NCBI GenBank assembly: GCA_018261905.1
Contig: JAGTRU010000012.1
Coordinates: 1 to 64,000, forward strand
Reading direction: 5' to 3'
Length of the DNA stretch: 64,000 nt
Source: Pseudomonadota bacterium
GTDB taxonomy: Bacteria > Pseudomonadota > Gammaproteobacteria > Burkholderiales > Rhodocyclaceae
Shown: positions 1 to 9,206 of the stretch, piece after piece
How the letters are laid out: each line of letters begins with the position of its first letter
Numbering within the stretch: position 1 is the stretch's first letter
Notes under the pieces: model-generated
Databases searched by the model: none
Told to the model about the DNA's origin: nothing
What the model saw: only the letters and a program-made list of their open reading frames with translations
Made by a program: the position numbers and the translations under genes

Positions 1-322
1 ACGGGGTTACGGCAAGGTTACTTGGGCACCGCCAGACGAAAGGGGCGGACAACAGACATACCAAGCCTAATGCTACCGCGTCACATCTCTACTCTACACT
101 CTTCTGTCATTCCGCCTTCCTCAGTAAGAGCCTCCGTCATGATCAACCGCAACCAGGCCGACCATCCGACTCGAGTTGTCCATAACCGCCGTCGCGACCG
201 CAAGAAAACCAGCCGCGCGAAGGGCTGGTAACTCTTCGGATACCGGTCGCGCCAGATGTCAGGCGGTTGGTCGGCCTTCTTTGGCGGGCACCGCGTAAGG
301 CCAGGGGCCGCCGCGACGGCTC
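1..322. other. Non-coding or unrecognised left edge
   Basis: No recognisable gene lies between the window edge and the stop codon of the SDR gene. Short open frames exist on both strands but none has a good ribosome-binding site, a recognisable domain or a convincing composition. It may hold the tail of a decayed gene. Confidence 0.4.
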
Positions 323-1105
323 TTACAAAAACATGCCGCCGGATGCTTCGATACGTTGGCCATTGATCCAGCGATTGTCCTCAGAGAGCAAGGAGGCAAT
401 TGCTCCGCCAATATCGTCGGGCACGCCGGCGCGGCCCAAGGCAGTTTGTCCGCCGATAAAGGCATTCACCTGGGCGTTGTCGCGCACCAGGCCGCCGCCG
501 AAATCGGTTTCGATGGCGCCCGGCGCCACCGTGTTTACGGTGATTCTGCGGCCGCCGAGTTCCTTGGCAAGATAGCGGCTCAGCACTTCGATCCCGCCTT
601 TCATCGCGGCGTAAGCCGCATTGCCCGGCAGGGCAAAGCGGGTCAGGCCGCTGGAAAGATTGACGATGCGCCCGCCATCGGCGAGCAATGGCAGCAGGGC
701 CTGCGTGAGGAAAAACGTGCCTTTTAGATGAACCTTCACCAGTTCGTCGAACTGTGCTTCGCTGGTTTCGGAGAAACTGGCGTGAATGCCGATGCCGGCA
801 TTGTTGACCAGATAGTCGAAGGTATCGCGCTGCCAATGGCGATGTAGGGTGTTGCGAAGCTGCTCGGCAAATGCGCAGAATGACTTGCTGTCGCCCACCT
901 CAAGGTGCAATGCCACGGCTTTGCCGCCCGCTTGAATAATTTCGGCGACGACTGCCTCGGCTTCGGCGCGCCCGCCGCGGTAGGTCACGATGCTATCGAC
1001 CGCCTTGCGGGCCAGGTGAAGGGCGGTATTCCTGCCCAGGCCGCGGCTGCCGCCGGTGATGAGGGCGATCTTTGTTTCCTTGCTGGGGTGAGTGATGGTG
1101 TTCAT
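323..1105 (-). CDS. SDR family NAD(P)-dependent oxidoreductase
   Basis: A 260-residue short-chain dehydrogenase/reductase, the usual length for a classical SDR. The Rossmann glycine motif TGGSRGLG is at residues 17-24, NNAG at 101-104, the catalytic serine near 151 and the YxxxK pair at Y165/K169. The C-terminus ends in the typical GQ-x-GG pattern. It is probably a cytoplasmic carbonyl/alcohol oxidoreductase; the substrate cannot be read from sequence. It is divergent from a LysR regulator with about 140 bp between them, the classic arrangement for a LysR-controlled target, so regulation by that neighbour is likely. FabG-like function is possible but the locus is not a fatty-acid operon. Confidence 0.9.
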   Translation of the reverse strand: MNTITHPSKETKIALITGGSRGLGRNTALHLARKAVDSIVTYRGGRAEAEAVVAEIIQAGGKAVALHLEVGDSKSFCAFAEQLRNTLHRHWQRDTFDYLVNNAGIGIHASFSETSEAQFDELVKVHLKGTFFLTQALLPLLADGGRIVNLSSGLTRFALPGNAAYAAMKGGIEVLSRYLAKELGGRRITVNTVAPGAIETDFGGGLVRDNAQVNAFIGGQTALGRAGVPDDIGGAIASLLSEDNRWINGQRIEASGGMFL

Positions 1106-1245
1106 TTATTCCTCCTGCTGGGGATGACTTTGTCGGCGCCGGATTGGCTGAAGTGCTTCGGAAATCAGTGTATTGGACGATTTGAAGCCGATAAACCGGG
1201 CCAATCTGATTACACTGTTCATAAATTCAAACCAATGAGGTGAGC

Positions 1246-2184
1246 ATGAATCCGATCGAAGCCATGCAGATTTATGTCCGCGTCGCAGAGCTCTCAAGCT
1301 TTACCCAAGCCGCCCAGAGCATGGGGCTGCCCAGGGCGAACATATCGACAGCCATCCAGCAGCTCGAATCCGAACTGGGCACACGGCTCCTGCACCGGAC
1401 GACTCGCCGGGTCCATATGACACAGGACGGCCAGGTGTTCTACGAGCGTTGCAAGGATCTGCTGGCCGATACCGAGGAATTGCTGGGCCTGTTTCGCAAC
1501 GACCAGACTGCGCTGCAGGGCCGACTGCGCGTCGATATGCCGAGCGCCGTGGCCAGGGACGTGGTGTTGCCGCATTTGCCCGAGTTCATGCAGACCTACC
1601 CGGAACTGGCGATTGAGCTTTCCAGTACCGACCGCCGCGTTGATCTGGTTCGGGAAGGCTTCGATTGCGTGCTGCGCGTCGGCCTGCTCGACGATGCCAG
1701 TCATATCGCCCGGCCGCTCGGTTACTACCCTCTGGTCAATTGCGCCAGTCCCGCCTACTGCAAGGCTTTCGGCCAGCCGCAACAGCTCGGTGAGTTGGCC
1801 AATCATCGCCTGATCCACTATGTTTCGACGTTGGGGGCGCGCCCCGGCGGCTTTGAATACCTCGACCCGGAGGCGTCCGGTACCGTCAGGTACATCGCGA
1901 TGCCCGGCGCGCTCACGGTGAATAATTCCGACGCCTACTACGCGGCTTGCCTGGCCGGGCTCGGCATTATCCAGGCACCCGCGGCCAGTGTGCGGATGGC
2001 GCTGGGCAGCGGCCAACTCGTCGAGTTGATGCCGCAATACCGGGCCGCGCCGCTGCCGGTTTCCCTGATCTACGCCAACCGCCGCCACCAACCGCGCCGC
2101 GTTCGGGTCTTCATGGACTGGCTGGTCTCCATTGTTCAACCAAGGCTGGTCGCCTCAACGAGGCCGCTTGCTTCGTCCTCATGA
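1246..2184 (+). CDS. LysR family transcriptional regulator
   Basis: An N-terminal winged helix-turn-helix (first ~60 residues, with SFTQAAQSMGLPRANIS as the recognition helix region) is followed by a LysR substrate-binding domain (about residues 90-300). An in-frame GTG lies at 1240, but the ATG at 1246 has GAGG five bases upstream and is preferred, giving 312 residues. It is divergent from the SDR gene, and the shared intergenic region should hold its binding site. It resembles the CrgA/DsdC-like group of LysR regulators that control neighbouring oxidoreductases. The effector is unknown. Confidence 0.92.
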   Translation: MNPIEAMQIYVRVAELSSFTQAAQSMGLPRANISTAIQQLESELGTRLLHRTTRRVHMTQDGQVFYERCKDLLADTEELLGLFRNDQTALQGRLRVDMPSAVARDVVLPHLPEFMQTYPELAIELSSTDRRVDLVREGFDCVLRVGLLDDASHIARPLGYYPLVNCASPAYCKAFGQPQQLGELANHRLIHYVSTLGARPGGFEYLDPEASGTVRYIAMPGALTVNNSDAYYAACLAGLGIIQAPAASVRMALGSGQLVELMPQYRAAPLPVSLIYANRRHQPRRVRVFMDWLVSIVQPRLVASTRPLASSS

Positions 2185-2317
2185 TGCCGTGGCTATGAAG
2201 TACGCGGTCAGGTTAGACAAACTCATTACGCCCTCTCTCCCTAGAAACACCGAGATCATGCCCGGATTCTGCTGGTAAACGACCCGGAATCCGGAGGTCG
2301 GGACAACAGACACCGGA

Positions 2318-2551
2318 CTAGCGTCCCCGTCCTTCGTCCTCGGCTTTTTTCTTCTCTACTTCCGCCTTCCTTGCATTGGCTTTAGCGGCATTGGCCTTCG
2401 CTGCCTCGCCCTGCGCGGCCTCGGCCCGTGATGCTTCGGCATTTGCTGCTGCGGCCCTGGCGGCTTCGGCTTTCAGGGCGGCATCGGTTTTGGCGGCATT
2501 GGCCTGCGCCGCCTCGGCCCGTGATGCGTCGGCCTTGGCTGCTTCAGGGCG
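2318..2551 (-). pseudogene. Out-of-frame C-terminal tail of the DUF6600 repeat protein
   Basis: Read on the minus strand in the frame that restores the repeat pattern, this stretch continues the alanine-rich repeats and ends with a charged tail (KANARKAEVEKKKAEDEGRGR) before a TAG at 2320-2318. It is the natural C-terminus of the upstream gene, disconnected by a 22-nt deletion near 2545. Confidence 0.8.
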
Positions 2552-3190
2552 TCAGCTTTGGCGGCATTGGCCTGCGCCGCCTCGGCCCGGGATGCGTCGG
2601 CCTTAGCTGCTGCGGCCCTGGCGGCTTCGGTTTTCAGGGCGTCGGCTTTGGCGGCATTGGCCTGCGCGGCCTCGGCCCGTGATGCTTCGCCTTTGGCTGC
2701 TGCGGCCCTGGCGGCTTCGGCTTTCAGGGCGTCGGCTTTGGCGGCATTGGCCTGCGCGGCCTCGGCCCGGGATGCTTCGGCTTTGGCGGCTGAGGTCTTG
2801 GCCGCTTCGGCTTTCAGGGTGTTGGTTTTGGTTGCATCGGCCTGCGCGGCCTCGGCCCGCGATGCTTCGGCTTTGGCGGCTGAGGTCTTGGCGGCTTCGG
2901 CTTTCAGGGTGTTGGTTTTGGTTGCATCGGCCTGCGCCGCCTCGGCCCGCGATGCGTCGGCCTTGGCGGCTGCGGCTCTGGCGGCTTCGGCTTTCAGGGT
3001 GTTGGTTTTGGTTGCATCGGCCTGCGCGGCCTCGGCCCGGGATGCTTCGGCTTTGGCGGCTGAGGTCTTGGCCGCTTCGGCTTTCAGGGCGTTGGCTTTG
3101 GCGGCATCGGCCTGCGCGGCCTCGGCCCGTGATGCTTCGGCTTTGGCGGCATCCTCTTTCCCGGCTGCGCCCTTGGCGGCGTCGGCCTTG
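2410..3190 (-). repeat. Nine tandem 90-bp coding repeats
   Basis: The block containing CTGCGC(G/C)GCCTCGGCCCG recurs at 2410, 2503, 2571, 2661, 2751, 2841, 2931, 3021 and 3111. The spacing is 90 bp except one of 93 (an extra codon) and one of 68 (90 minus 22). It encodes a 30-residue helical unit rich in Ala, Lys and Glu. Confidence 0.95.
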
Positions 3191-4842
3191 CGCGCCTCCG
3201 GCGACTTGCCGGCCGGAGGAGTTGCCGGTGGCGGCGCGGTCGGTGCCGTCGCTTGGGCGGTGGTCACCACGCTGACCGTGGGCGATGGTGCGGTAGCGGG
3301 TTTCAATTGCTTGCGCTGAACTTCGTCGATCGGCGTGCCTGGTTTGGCGGCCAGTTGCTGTTGCTGGATGGCAAAGGCGACCGGTGGTGGCGGTGGCGCG
3401 GTGCGGGCAACGACGGCTTGCTCGCGGGCCGGCGGCTTGGCGCCGGCTGTCGGGGCGCCGCCGTGCACGCTTTGCTGTACCGGCGCCACGGTGGCGACGT
3501 TTCCTACGGGCGCACGGGCGACCGCTTCTTTCGATATCTTCACCGCCGTCTTTGCCACCGATTGCGACTGCACAAACGCCTGAGCCGGCACGGCGACCAA
3601 CGCGCCCGTCACGTGCTGGTTGGCATAAACCACCTTGGTCACGTTAATGTTGTTGTTCACGATCGTGGTGTTATTGATGACGTTGGTGGTGTTGTAGACC
3701 TTGGTGATGGTGGTGGGGGCGATCACCGCGTTGCTGCGGTTGATGTTGTCGAAATAGCCGCGGCTTACCGGATAGGAGGGCTGATAAACCTCGCGCGGCG
3801 CTAGCGGAAACCAACCGACGACGGCGGCGGGGGGGCTGCCGATGGCGACCGAGACCTGAATGTTTTTGCCGCCGACAAACGCCACCAGCGCCGGCGCATA
3901 TACCGCCGGCTCGCGCGACGGCCCCGGGACCCAGCCCCAGGCGCCCCTGATCTTGGCCCAGCGGCCATAGTGCGAGACGGCGAACCCCCAGGGCGCATCG
4001 TCCACCCAAGTCCATCCCCACGGATCGACCCAGGCCCAATGCCCATCGTGGTAAGGAGTCCAGCCGGCGGCGACGCGAGTCGGTGTCCATACGTTGCCGT
4101 ATTCCGAGTCAGAACGCCATGTCCCATTGGCATCGAGATCCTCGTAGCCGACCACTTCGGACGACACATAACGCGCTGACGCGGAATTGTCGCCACGGCG
4201 GTCGCGTTCGCGCGCCCATCTGTCCAGATCGTCGTCGCGCCGCGCCGCCAGGAGTTCATAGTCGGACAGACCGGTGCCGTAAAAGCGATATCCTTGCTGC
4301 GGGCTGACCGCATACGAGGCGCCTTCACCATACACTTCGGCCCGGCCGCTCTGCACCATCACTGCTGTCGCGTCGTCGTTCGGATCGACATCGATGCGGT
4401 ATTCGCCGGGACGGCGCAGGGTAAAGGCGACGTTGGGCGTATTCACCTCGAAGACCTGGTTTGCTCCCATGTGGCGCACCCGCACTTTCAGCGTGCCTTG
4501 CGCAAGCCGCATCTGCGCCATGCGGTTGTCGAGGTTGAGCAGAGTCACGCTGGTTGCCGCTCCCATGCGGATCGCCGCGCCACCGATCTGCAACTCGGCG
4601 CGCGAATTGGTGTCCGCCCACAGGCGGTCGCCGGTCGTCAGCGGCCGGTTGACCGTGGCCTGCACCCAATCGGGATCGCCCGCCGGCGAGAAACTCACGG
4701 TACCGCTGATATAGCTCAGACGCGCCGCGCGCGAAGGCGGCTCGGCCATCGCCCCTGTACTTAGAACGAGGGCCGCGATGCCGAACAGCAAGCCCCGGAG
4801 CCGCGGATGGAGTAATGGCATGTGCATGGAAATGTCTGGCAT
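2473..4842 (-). CDS. FecR/DUF6600-type secreted protein with alanine-rich repeats, frameshifted near its 3' end
   Basis: The start at 4842 (MPDISMHM) leaves a signal peptide (hydrophobic GLLFGIAALVLSTGAMA) followed by a FecR-like beta-rich domain and the tryptophan-rich DUF6600 region (repeated W-x-P, HDGHWAWVDPWGW). A proline/valine linker leads to a long Ala/Lys/Glu helical repeat with a 30-residue period. It is probably exported; the helical tail may span the envelope or bind partners, as in TolA-like stalks (inference). The last ~20 residues (QPRPTHHGPRRRR...) are out of character, because a 22-nt deletion in one repeat shifts the frame; the intended stop is at 2318. Upstream ATGs (to 4980) are less likely as they precede no signal. 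Confidence 0.8.
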   Translation of the reverse strand: MPDISMHMPLLHPRLRGLLFGIAALVLSTGAMAEPPSRAARLSYISGTVSFSPAGDPDWVQATVNRPLTTGDRLWADTNSRAELQIGGAAIRMGAATSVTLLNLDNRMAQMRLAQGTLKVRVRHMGANQVFEVNTPNVAFTLRRPGEYRIDVDPNDDATAVMVQSGRAEVYGEGASYAVSPQQGYRFYGTGLSDYELLAARRDDDLDRWARERDRRGDNSASARYVSSEVVGYEDLDANGTWRSDSEYGNVWTPTRVAAGWTPYHDGHWAWVDPWGWTWVDDAPWGFAVSHYGRWAKIRGAWGWVPGPSREPAVYAPALVAFVGGKNIQVSVAIGSPPAAVVGWFPLAPREVYQPSYPVSRGYFDNINRSNAVIAPTTITKVYNTTNVINNTTIVNNNINVTKVVYANQHVTGALVAVPAQAFVQSQSVAKTAVKISKEAVARAPVGNVATVAPVQQSVHGGAPTAGAKPPAREQAVVARTAPPPPPVAFAIQQQQLAAKPGTPIDEVQRKQLKPATAPSPTVSVVTTAQATAPTAPPPATPPAGKSPEARKADAAKGAAGKEDAAKAEASRAEAAQADAAKANALKAEAAKTSAAKAEASRAEAAQADATKTNTLKAEAARAAAAKADASRAEAAQADATKTNTLKAEAAKTSAAKAEASRAEAAQADATKTNTLKAEAAKTSAAKAEASRAEAAQANAAKADALKAEAARAAAAKGEASRAEAAQANAAKADALKTEAARAAAAKADASRAEAAQANAAKADALKQPRPTHHGPRRRRPMPPKPMPP

Positions 4843-5115
4843 ATTGTGTGCCCCGAAAATATTCGTAGTGCCAAGCGAAAAAGCCCGTGATGTCATGCGG
4901 CGACGGGTCACGGAAGCGTCAAACGGAGGACCGGAACCGGCACGGTATTTATCATCGTCGGCTTCGCAACCAGACTGCACTGTGCGCTAGCACACATGTC
5001 GAAGATCGTCGCGGCAAGGCATTGCGTCGCGAAGGAGTCATTCTCGACCTTCGGCTCTGGCGGTCCCCCGACGCAGCCCTTAGAATCCCGATTCACCCAT
5101 TTCCGCCTGCCCACC

Positions 5116-5541
5116 ATGCCCCGCATCAAGATCGATTTGCCCGAGCGCTTCAGTTTCTCGACCGAAATCCCCATCTACATCAGTTACATCAACTATGGCC
5201 ACCACCTCGATAACGCGGCGCTGATCTCGCTGGTCGCCGAGGCGCGGGTGCGTTTCTTCAAGTCGCTGGGCTACACCGAACTGGATATCGAGGGCGTCGG
5301 CATCGTCGTCGCCGATGTCGCGGCGCAATACAAATCCGAGGCGTTTCACGGCGAGACGCTGGTCGTCGAGATGGGCGCCAATGAGTTCAACAAGTTTGGC
5401 TGCGACCTGGTTTGGCGGCTGTCGGACCAGGCGAGCGGGCGCGAAGTGGCGCGCGGCAAGCACGGCATCGTCTTCTTCGATTACGCAGTGCGCAAGCCGA
5501 CGGCGGCGCCAGCGGCCTTCATCGCCAAAGTCACGGTCTAA
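5116..5541 (+). CDS. Acyl-CoA thioesterase (4HBT / hot-dog fold)
   Basis: A 141-residue single hot-dog domain. The N-terminal part has the pattern Y-x-N-YGHHLDNA, matching the catalytic region of 4-hydroxybenzoyl-CoA-thioesterase/YbgC-like enzymes, where an Asp follows the GH pair. It probably hydrolyses short or aromatic acyl-CoA thioesters in the cytoplasm. The ATG at 5116 is chosen because the upstream in-frame extension (to 4996) has no family similarity. It ends three bases before the radical SAM gene, so the two are probably co-transcribed. Confidence 0.82.
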   Translation: MPRIKIDLPERFSFSTEIPIYISYINYGHHLDNAALISLVAEARVRFFKSLGYTELDIEGVGIVVADVAAQYKSEAFHGETLVVEMGANEFNKFGCDLVWRLSDQASGREVARGKHGIVFFDYAVRKPTAAPAAFIAKVTV

Positions 5542-5544
5542 GCG

Positions 5545-6435
5545 ATGATCCCCATCCGTTACGTCGAACCGGTCTTTCGCCCGCCGAGCGAGGCCGAGTC
5601 GTTGATCCTGCCGGTCACCGACGGCTGCTCGTGGAATAAATGCACCTACTGTGAGATGTACACGGCGCCGCAGAAGAAATTTCGCGCCCGCGACGAGGCC
5701 GAGGTGCTGGCCAGCATTCGCTGGAGCGGCCAACGCTATGGCGAGCAGGTGCGCCGGGTCTTCCTTGCCGATGGCGACGCGCTGGTCCTGCCGACCCGGC
5801 GCTTGCTCGCCTTCCTTGCGGCCATTCGCACCCATATGCCGGCGGTGCGGCGCATTTCCAGCTACTGCCTGGCGCGCAACCTGCGCAAGAAGTCGCAGCA
5901 GGAAATCGACGAGCTAGCGGCGGCCGGGCTGAAAATGGTTTATCTCGGCGCCGAATCCGGCGATGACGACGTGCTGGCCGCGGTCAGCAAAGGCGAGACT
6001 TTCGAATCGACGCGCGAGGCGCTGGACAAGCTGGGCGCGGCCGGTATCACGCGCTCGGTGATGCTGCTCAATGGACTCGGCGGCAAGGTGTTGAGTGCGC
6101 AGCATGCCGACAATTCGGCGCGCCTGATCAATGCCACGCAGCCGGAATACCTGGCGACCCTGGTGGTCAGTTTCCCCCAGGGCGAACAACGCCTGCGCGC
6201 CGGGTTCCTCGGCTGGGAGCCATTGACGCAGCATGAACTGTTCGTCGAAACCGAACGGCTGCTCTCCGGGCTGGAGTTGAAGCGCACGGTATTTCGCAGC
6301 GATCACGCTTCCAACTGGCTGGTCTTGAAGGGCACGCTGGGCACCGACAAGGCGCGCCTGCTGGGCGAGGTGCGCCAGGCCATCGCGACGCCGGAAAAGG
6401 CGCCGCTGCGTCCGGCCTGGGCGCGCGGTCTATGA
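5545..6435 (+). CDS. Radical SAM protein
   Basis: A 296-residue radical SAM enzyme. The cluster-binding cysteines are C28, C33 and C36, that is CX4CX2C rather than the canonical CX3CX2C. A TIM-barrel-like core follows, with the conserved glycine-rich [12 protein letters not shown] segment typical of the SAM-binding strand. Family knowledge places it among Elp3/MiaB/HemN-like radical SAM proteins, but there is no TRAM, UPF0004 or HemN C-terminal domain, so the reaction is unknown. It is co-directional with and 3 bp from the thioesterase; its 3' end overlaps that of msrB by 6 bp, tail to tail. Confidence 0.88.
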   Translation: MIPIRYVEPVFRPPSEAESLILPVTDGCSWNKCTYCEMYTAPQKKFRARDEAEVLASIRWSGQRYGEQVRRVFLADGDALVLPTRRLLAFLAAIRTHMPAVRRISSYCLARNLRKKSQQEIDELAAAGLKMVYLGAESGDDDVLAAVSKGETFESTREALDKLGAAGITRSVMLLNGLGGKVLSAQHADNSARLINATQPEYLATLVVSFPQGEQRLRAGFLGWEPLTQHELFVETERLLSGLELKRTVFRSDHASNWLVLKGTLGTDKARLLGEVRQAIATPEKAPLRPAWARGL

Positions 6436-6831
6436 CTTGGCGTCTTTTTCCAGTTTGAGCGATGCCGAGTTGATGCAGTAACGGCTACCGCTCGGCGCCG
6501 GGCCGTCCGGGAAGACGTGACCGAGGTGGGCGCCGCAGTCGTGGCAGGTGACTTCGGTGCGCCGCATGCCGAAACTGTTGTCGGCATGTTCGTCGATCTG
6601 CCCGGCGGCGAGCGGCGTGTGGAAACTCGGCCAGCCGCAACCCGATTCGAACTTGTCCCGGGCGCGAAAGAGCGGGGCGCCGCAGCAGCGGCAGCGATAG
6701 GTGCCGTCGTCGTGGCAATCCCAGTATTGACCGGTGAAGGCGCGCTCGGTGCCTTTTTCGCGGGTGATGTGGTATTCATCCGGGCTCAGTTGGGCGCGCC
6801 ATTCGGCCGCGGATTTTGCAATTTTCGGCAT
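6430..6831 (-). CDS. msrB: Peptide-methionine (R)-S-oxide reductase MsrB
   Basis: A stand-alone MsrB of about 133 residues, reducing the R epimer of methionine sulfoxide in proteins. Two zinc-binding CxxC pairs are visible (CRCCGAP and CHDCGAH), as are the substrate region GCGWPSF and the catalytic RYCINSASL near the C-terminus. The start at 6831 ([11 protein letters not shown]) matches the family N-terminus; an earlier ATG at 6870 would add 13 residues. No signal peptide is present, so it acts in the cytoplasm, unlike the exported MsrA/B fusion at 33.8 kb. Confidence 0.95.
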   Translation of the reverse strand: MPKIAKSAAEWRAQLSPDEYHITREKGTERAFTGQYWDCHDDGTYRCRCCGAPLFRARDKFESGCGWPSFHTPLAAGQIDEHADNSFGMRRTEVTCHDCGAHLGHVFPDGPAPSGSRYCINSASLKLEKDAKS

Positions 6832-6915
6832 CTTGGCTGATCTCACGGTTGGCGGTGTCGGCTCAGACACCTATACTCGGCTATGATTCAAAAAGACTCT
6901 CAGGATAAACCGACA

Positions 6916-7611
6916 ATGAACCCGAATTCCCTCAGCGAAAGCGACCTCGACCGTCTCGAACAATTGCTCGAAGCCGACGTCTTCCAGGATGACGCGATGC
7001 GTCTCGACGAAGTCCAGGCCATCCTCTGCGCCATCGTCAGCGGCCCGGTGCCGGTGTCGCCGGCCGTCTGGCTGCCCGAAGTGCTGGGCAAGGGGATGGA
7101 CGATGCCAACGATCCGCTGGTCGTCGAAACCATCGAACTGCTGATGCGCCTCAACAACGACATCGCGGCGGCGCTGCTCGCCGACGAAACCGTCGCCCCG
7201 GTACTCTACCCGCTCGACGAGAACGGCGAAGAATACGACTACGCGGCCTGGGCCGATTCCTACATCTTCGGCGCCGGCATGGCCGGGGACTGGTACGAAA
7301 TGGCCGGCAAGCATGCCGACGACCTGTCCGAATTGCTCGAGCCGCTGTTCATGCTCAACGGCATGCTCAAGGAAGATGTCGAGAAAAGCGGCGAGCGCTG
7401 GTTCGCGCCGGCCGAAGAGGTCCGCCTGGTGGCCGATATCCAGGACAACCTGCCGGTCATCGTGCAGACCCTGTACAACTTCTGGCGCAACAAGCGCGAA
7501 GGCGGCACCTTCAAGCGCGAAGAGCCGAAGTCCGGGCGCAACGATCCTTGTCCCTGCGGCAGTGGGCGCAAGTTCAAGCAGTGCTGCGGCTCGCCGGAAA
7601 AACTGAACTGA
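6916..7611 (+). CDS. YecA/UPF0149 family protein with C-terminal SEC-C zinc motif
   Basis: About 231 residues. The N-terminal ~170 residues are acidic and helical, matching UPF0149 (YgfB/YecA). The C-terminus carries a SEC-C metal-binding motif, [14 protein letters not shown], as found on SecA and many accessory proteins. YecA-type proteins bind ribosomes/SecA-related partners through the SEC-C motif; the exact role here is unknown. The start at 6916 ([10 protein letters not shown]) is preferred over 6883. It is convergent with the Do-like protease gene. Confidence 0.85.
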   Translation: MNPNSLSESDLDRLEQLLEADVFQDDAMRLDEVQAILCAIVSGPVPVSPAVWLPEVLGKGMDDANDPLVVETIELLMRLNNDIAAALLADETVAPVLYPLDENGEEYDYAAWADSYIFGAGMAGDWYEMAGKHADDLSELLEPLFMLNGMLKEDVEKSGERWFAPAEEVRLVADIQDNLPVIVQTLYNFWRNKREGGTFKREEPKSGRNDPCPCGSGRKFKQCCGSPEKLN

Positions 7612-7627
7612 GCGTCGGCGGCTTGCG

Positions 7628-7653
7628 CCAGGGCGGGTGAAGTGCCCGCCTGG
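7628..7653. terminator. Possible bidirectional hairpin between convergent genes
   Basis: CCAGGGCGGG and GCCCGCCTGG form a GC-rich stem with one bulge and a short loop. It lies between the YecA-like gene and the convergent protease gene. There is no clear U-tract, so termination is only inferred. Confidence 0.35.
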
Positions 7654-7671
7654 TCGCCCGCCGCCGCCCGA

Positions 7672-9135
7672 TCAGCCCAGTTCGATGGGCACGAAAAGCC
7701 GCGAGTCGCCGCGTTCGACGAGGAGGGCGACGCGTTTGCCGGCCTTGCCGATCAGCTTGCTCAACTGCTCGGCGCTGGTTATCCGTTCGCCATTCACCGA
7801 AACAATGATGTCACCCGGCTGAATGCCGGCCCGGGCGGCAGCACCGCTCACCTCCTGAACCAGCACGCCGCCCTCAATCTCGGCCTGGCGCTGTTCTTCC
7901 GGCGTTAGCGGACGGCTGGCGACGCCCAACCGGCTCTTGCTGCCTTCGCTGTTTTCCGTTGCCGCGACTTTCGGCTCGTTGAAGGTGCCGACCTTGACCA
8001 CGATGTCGCGGGCCACCCCCTTGCGCCAGACCTGCAGCTTGGCCGTCTGGCCGGCCGCCATGCCGGCGATCAGCGCCGGCAAATCGCCTGGATTGGTGAT
8101 TTCCCGGCCATCGACGCCGAGGATCACGTCGCCCGGTTGGAGGCCGGCCTGGGCGGCCGGGCTGCCTTTTTCGACCGAACTGACCAGCGCGCCGGCCGGC
8201 TTTTTCAGACCAAAGGATTCGGCCAGCGACTGGTTGATATCCTGCACCGAAACGCCCAACCGGCCGCGCTGCACTTTGCCGCTGGTGATGATCTGGTGCT
8301 CGACGTTCATCGCCACTTCGATCGGGATGGCGAAGGAAAGGCCCTGGTAACCGCCGCTCCGCGAGTAGATCTGCGAATTGATGCCGATCACTTCGCCGGC
8401 CATGTTGAACAACGGCCCGCCGGAATTGCCGGGATTGACTGCGACGTCGGTCTGGATGAAGGGGACGTAGCTGCCGTCCGGCAAGGAACGCGACTTGGCC
8501 GAGACGATGCCGGCGCTGGCGCTGTTTTCGAAGCCGAAGGGCGAGCCGATGGCGAGGACCCATTCGCCGACCCGGGTATTGGCGGCGCTACCGATTTTTA
8601 CGGTCGGCAGATCCTTGGCCTCGATCTTCAGGACGGCGACGTCGCTCGCCTTGTCGAGGCCCTTGACCTTGGCCTTGAACTCGCGCTTGTCCGTGAGTTT
8701 GACGGTGACTTCATCAGCCCCATCGACGACGTGGGCGTTGGTCAGAATAGTGCCATCGGCGGTGACGATAAAGCCGGAGCCCTGGCCGTGGACCGGCGCT
8801 TCGCCGTTGGGCTGGGGGACCCGGAAGCGGCGAAAGAATTCGTAGAACGGATCGTCGGGGTCGAGCTGCGGCATGTCCTGCCGGCCGGCGCTGGTCTTGT
8901 GGCTGCCGGTGACGCTGATATTGACGACGGCCGGGCCATTGCGCTCGACGATACCGCCCATGTCGGGCAGGGCCGCGGCGGGCGTCAGCGCCGTCGGCGC
9001 GGCGAGCAGGGCGGCCGGCTGGGGGGCTGCGTTGGCCGCCCCGATGGTCTGGATATGGCCGAGGGAGTAGGCGCCACCGAGTGCCGCGGCAAGGGCAACG
9101 GCAATCACGGTGAGTCTGAGTTTTTGCACGTTCAT
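7672..9135 (-). CDS. degP: Do-like periplasmic serine endopeptidase (DegP/MucD type)
   Basis: The protein has an N-terminal signal/anchor and a trypsin-like protease domain with the triad H140 (NAHVV), D170 (DVAVL) and S243 (GNSGGPLFN), numbered from the upstream ATG at 9150. Two PDZ domains follow (about 285-375 and 400-490). It degrades and refolds misfolded periplasmic proteins. The start at 9135 (MNVQKLRL) is chosen because GGAG lies ten bases upstream; the ATG at 9150 would add five residues. A small single-TM protein gene lies just upstream. In MucD-type loci this protease usually follows rpoE-rseA-rseB, which is absent here. Confidence 0.93.
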   Translation of the reverse strand: MNVQKLRLTVIAVALAAALGGAYSLGHIQTIGAANAAPQPAALLAAPTALTPAAALPDMGGIVERNGPAVVNISVTGSHKTSAGRQDMPQLDPDDPFYEFFRRFRVPQPNGEAPVHGQGSGFIVTADGTILTNAHVVDGADEVTVKLTDKREFKAKVKGLDKASDVAVLKIEAKDLPTVKIGSAANTRVGEWVLAIGSPFGFENSASAGIVSAKSRSLPDGSYVPFIQTDVAVNPGNSGGPLFNMAGEVIGINSQIYSRSGGYQGLSFAIPIEVAMNVEHQIITSGKVQRGRLGVSVQDINQSLAESFGLKKPAGALVSSVEKGSPAAQAGLQPGDVILGVDGREITNPGDLPALIAGMAAGQTAKLQVWRKGVARDIVVKVGTFNEPKVAATENSEGSKSRLGVASRPLTPEEQRQAEIEGGVLVQEVSGAAARAGIQPGDIIVSVNGERITSAEQLSKLIGKAGKRVALLVERGDSRLFVPIELG

Positions 9136-9206
9136 GGCTTTATTCTCCATTTGATGTTTTTAGAAACGGGGTGAAGCAAAAGCTGGCCGCCGCGCTCGCC
9201 AGATGT

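Noticed and set aside
22..231. A 69-codon frame at the left edge
   Set aside because: No ribosome-binding site, no family similarity and an Arg-rich shadow-like composition.
2410..3190. Regularly spaced 90-bp repeats considered as a CRISPR array
   Set aside because: Whole 90-bp units are repeated with no unique spacers, and they keep one reading frame; they are coding repeats.
4862..4880. TTGGCACTACGAATATT upstream of the DUF6600 gene (minus strand) as a sigma-54 promoter
   Set aside because: The -24 half is good but the GC of the -12 element is missing at the required spacing.
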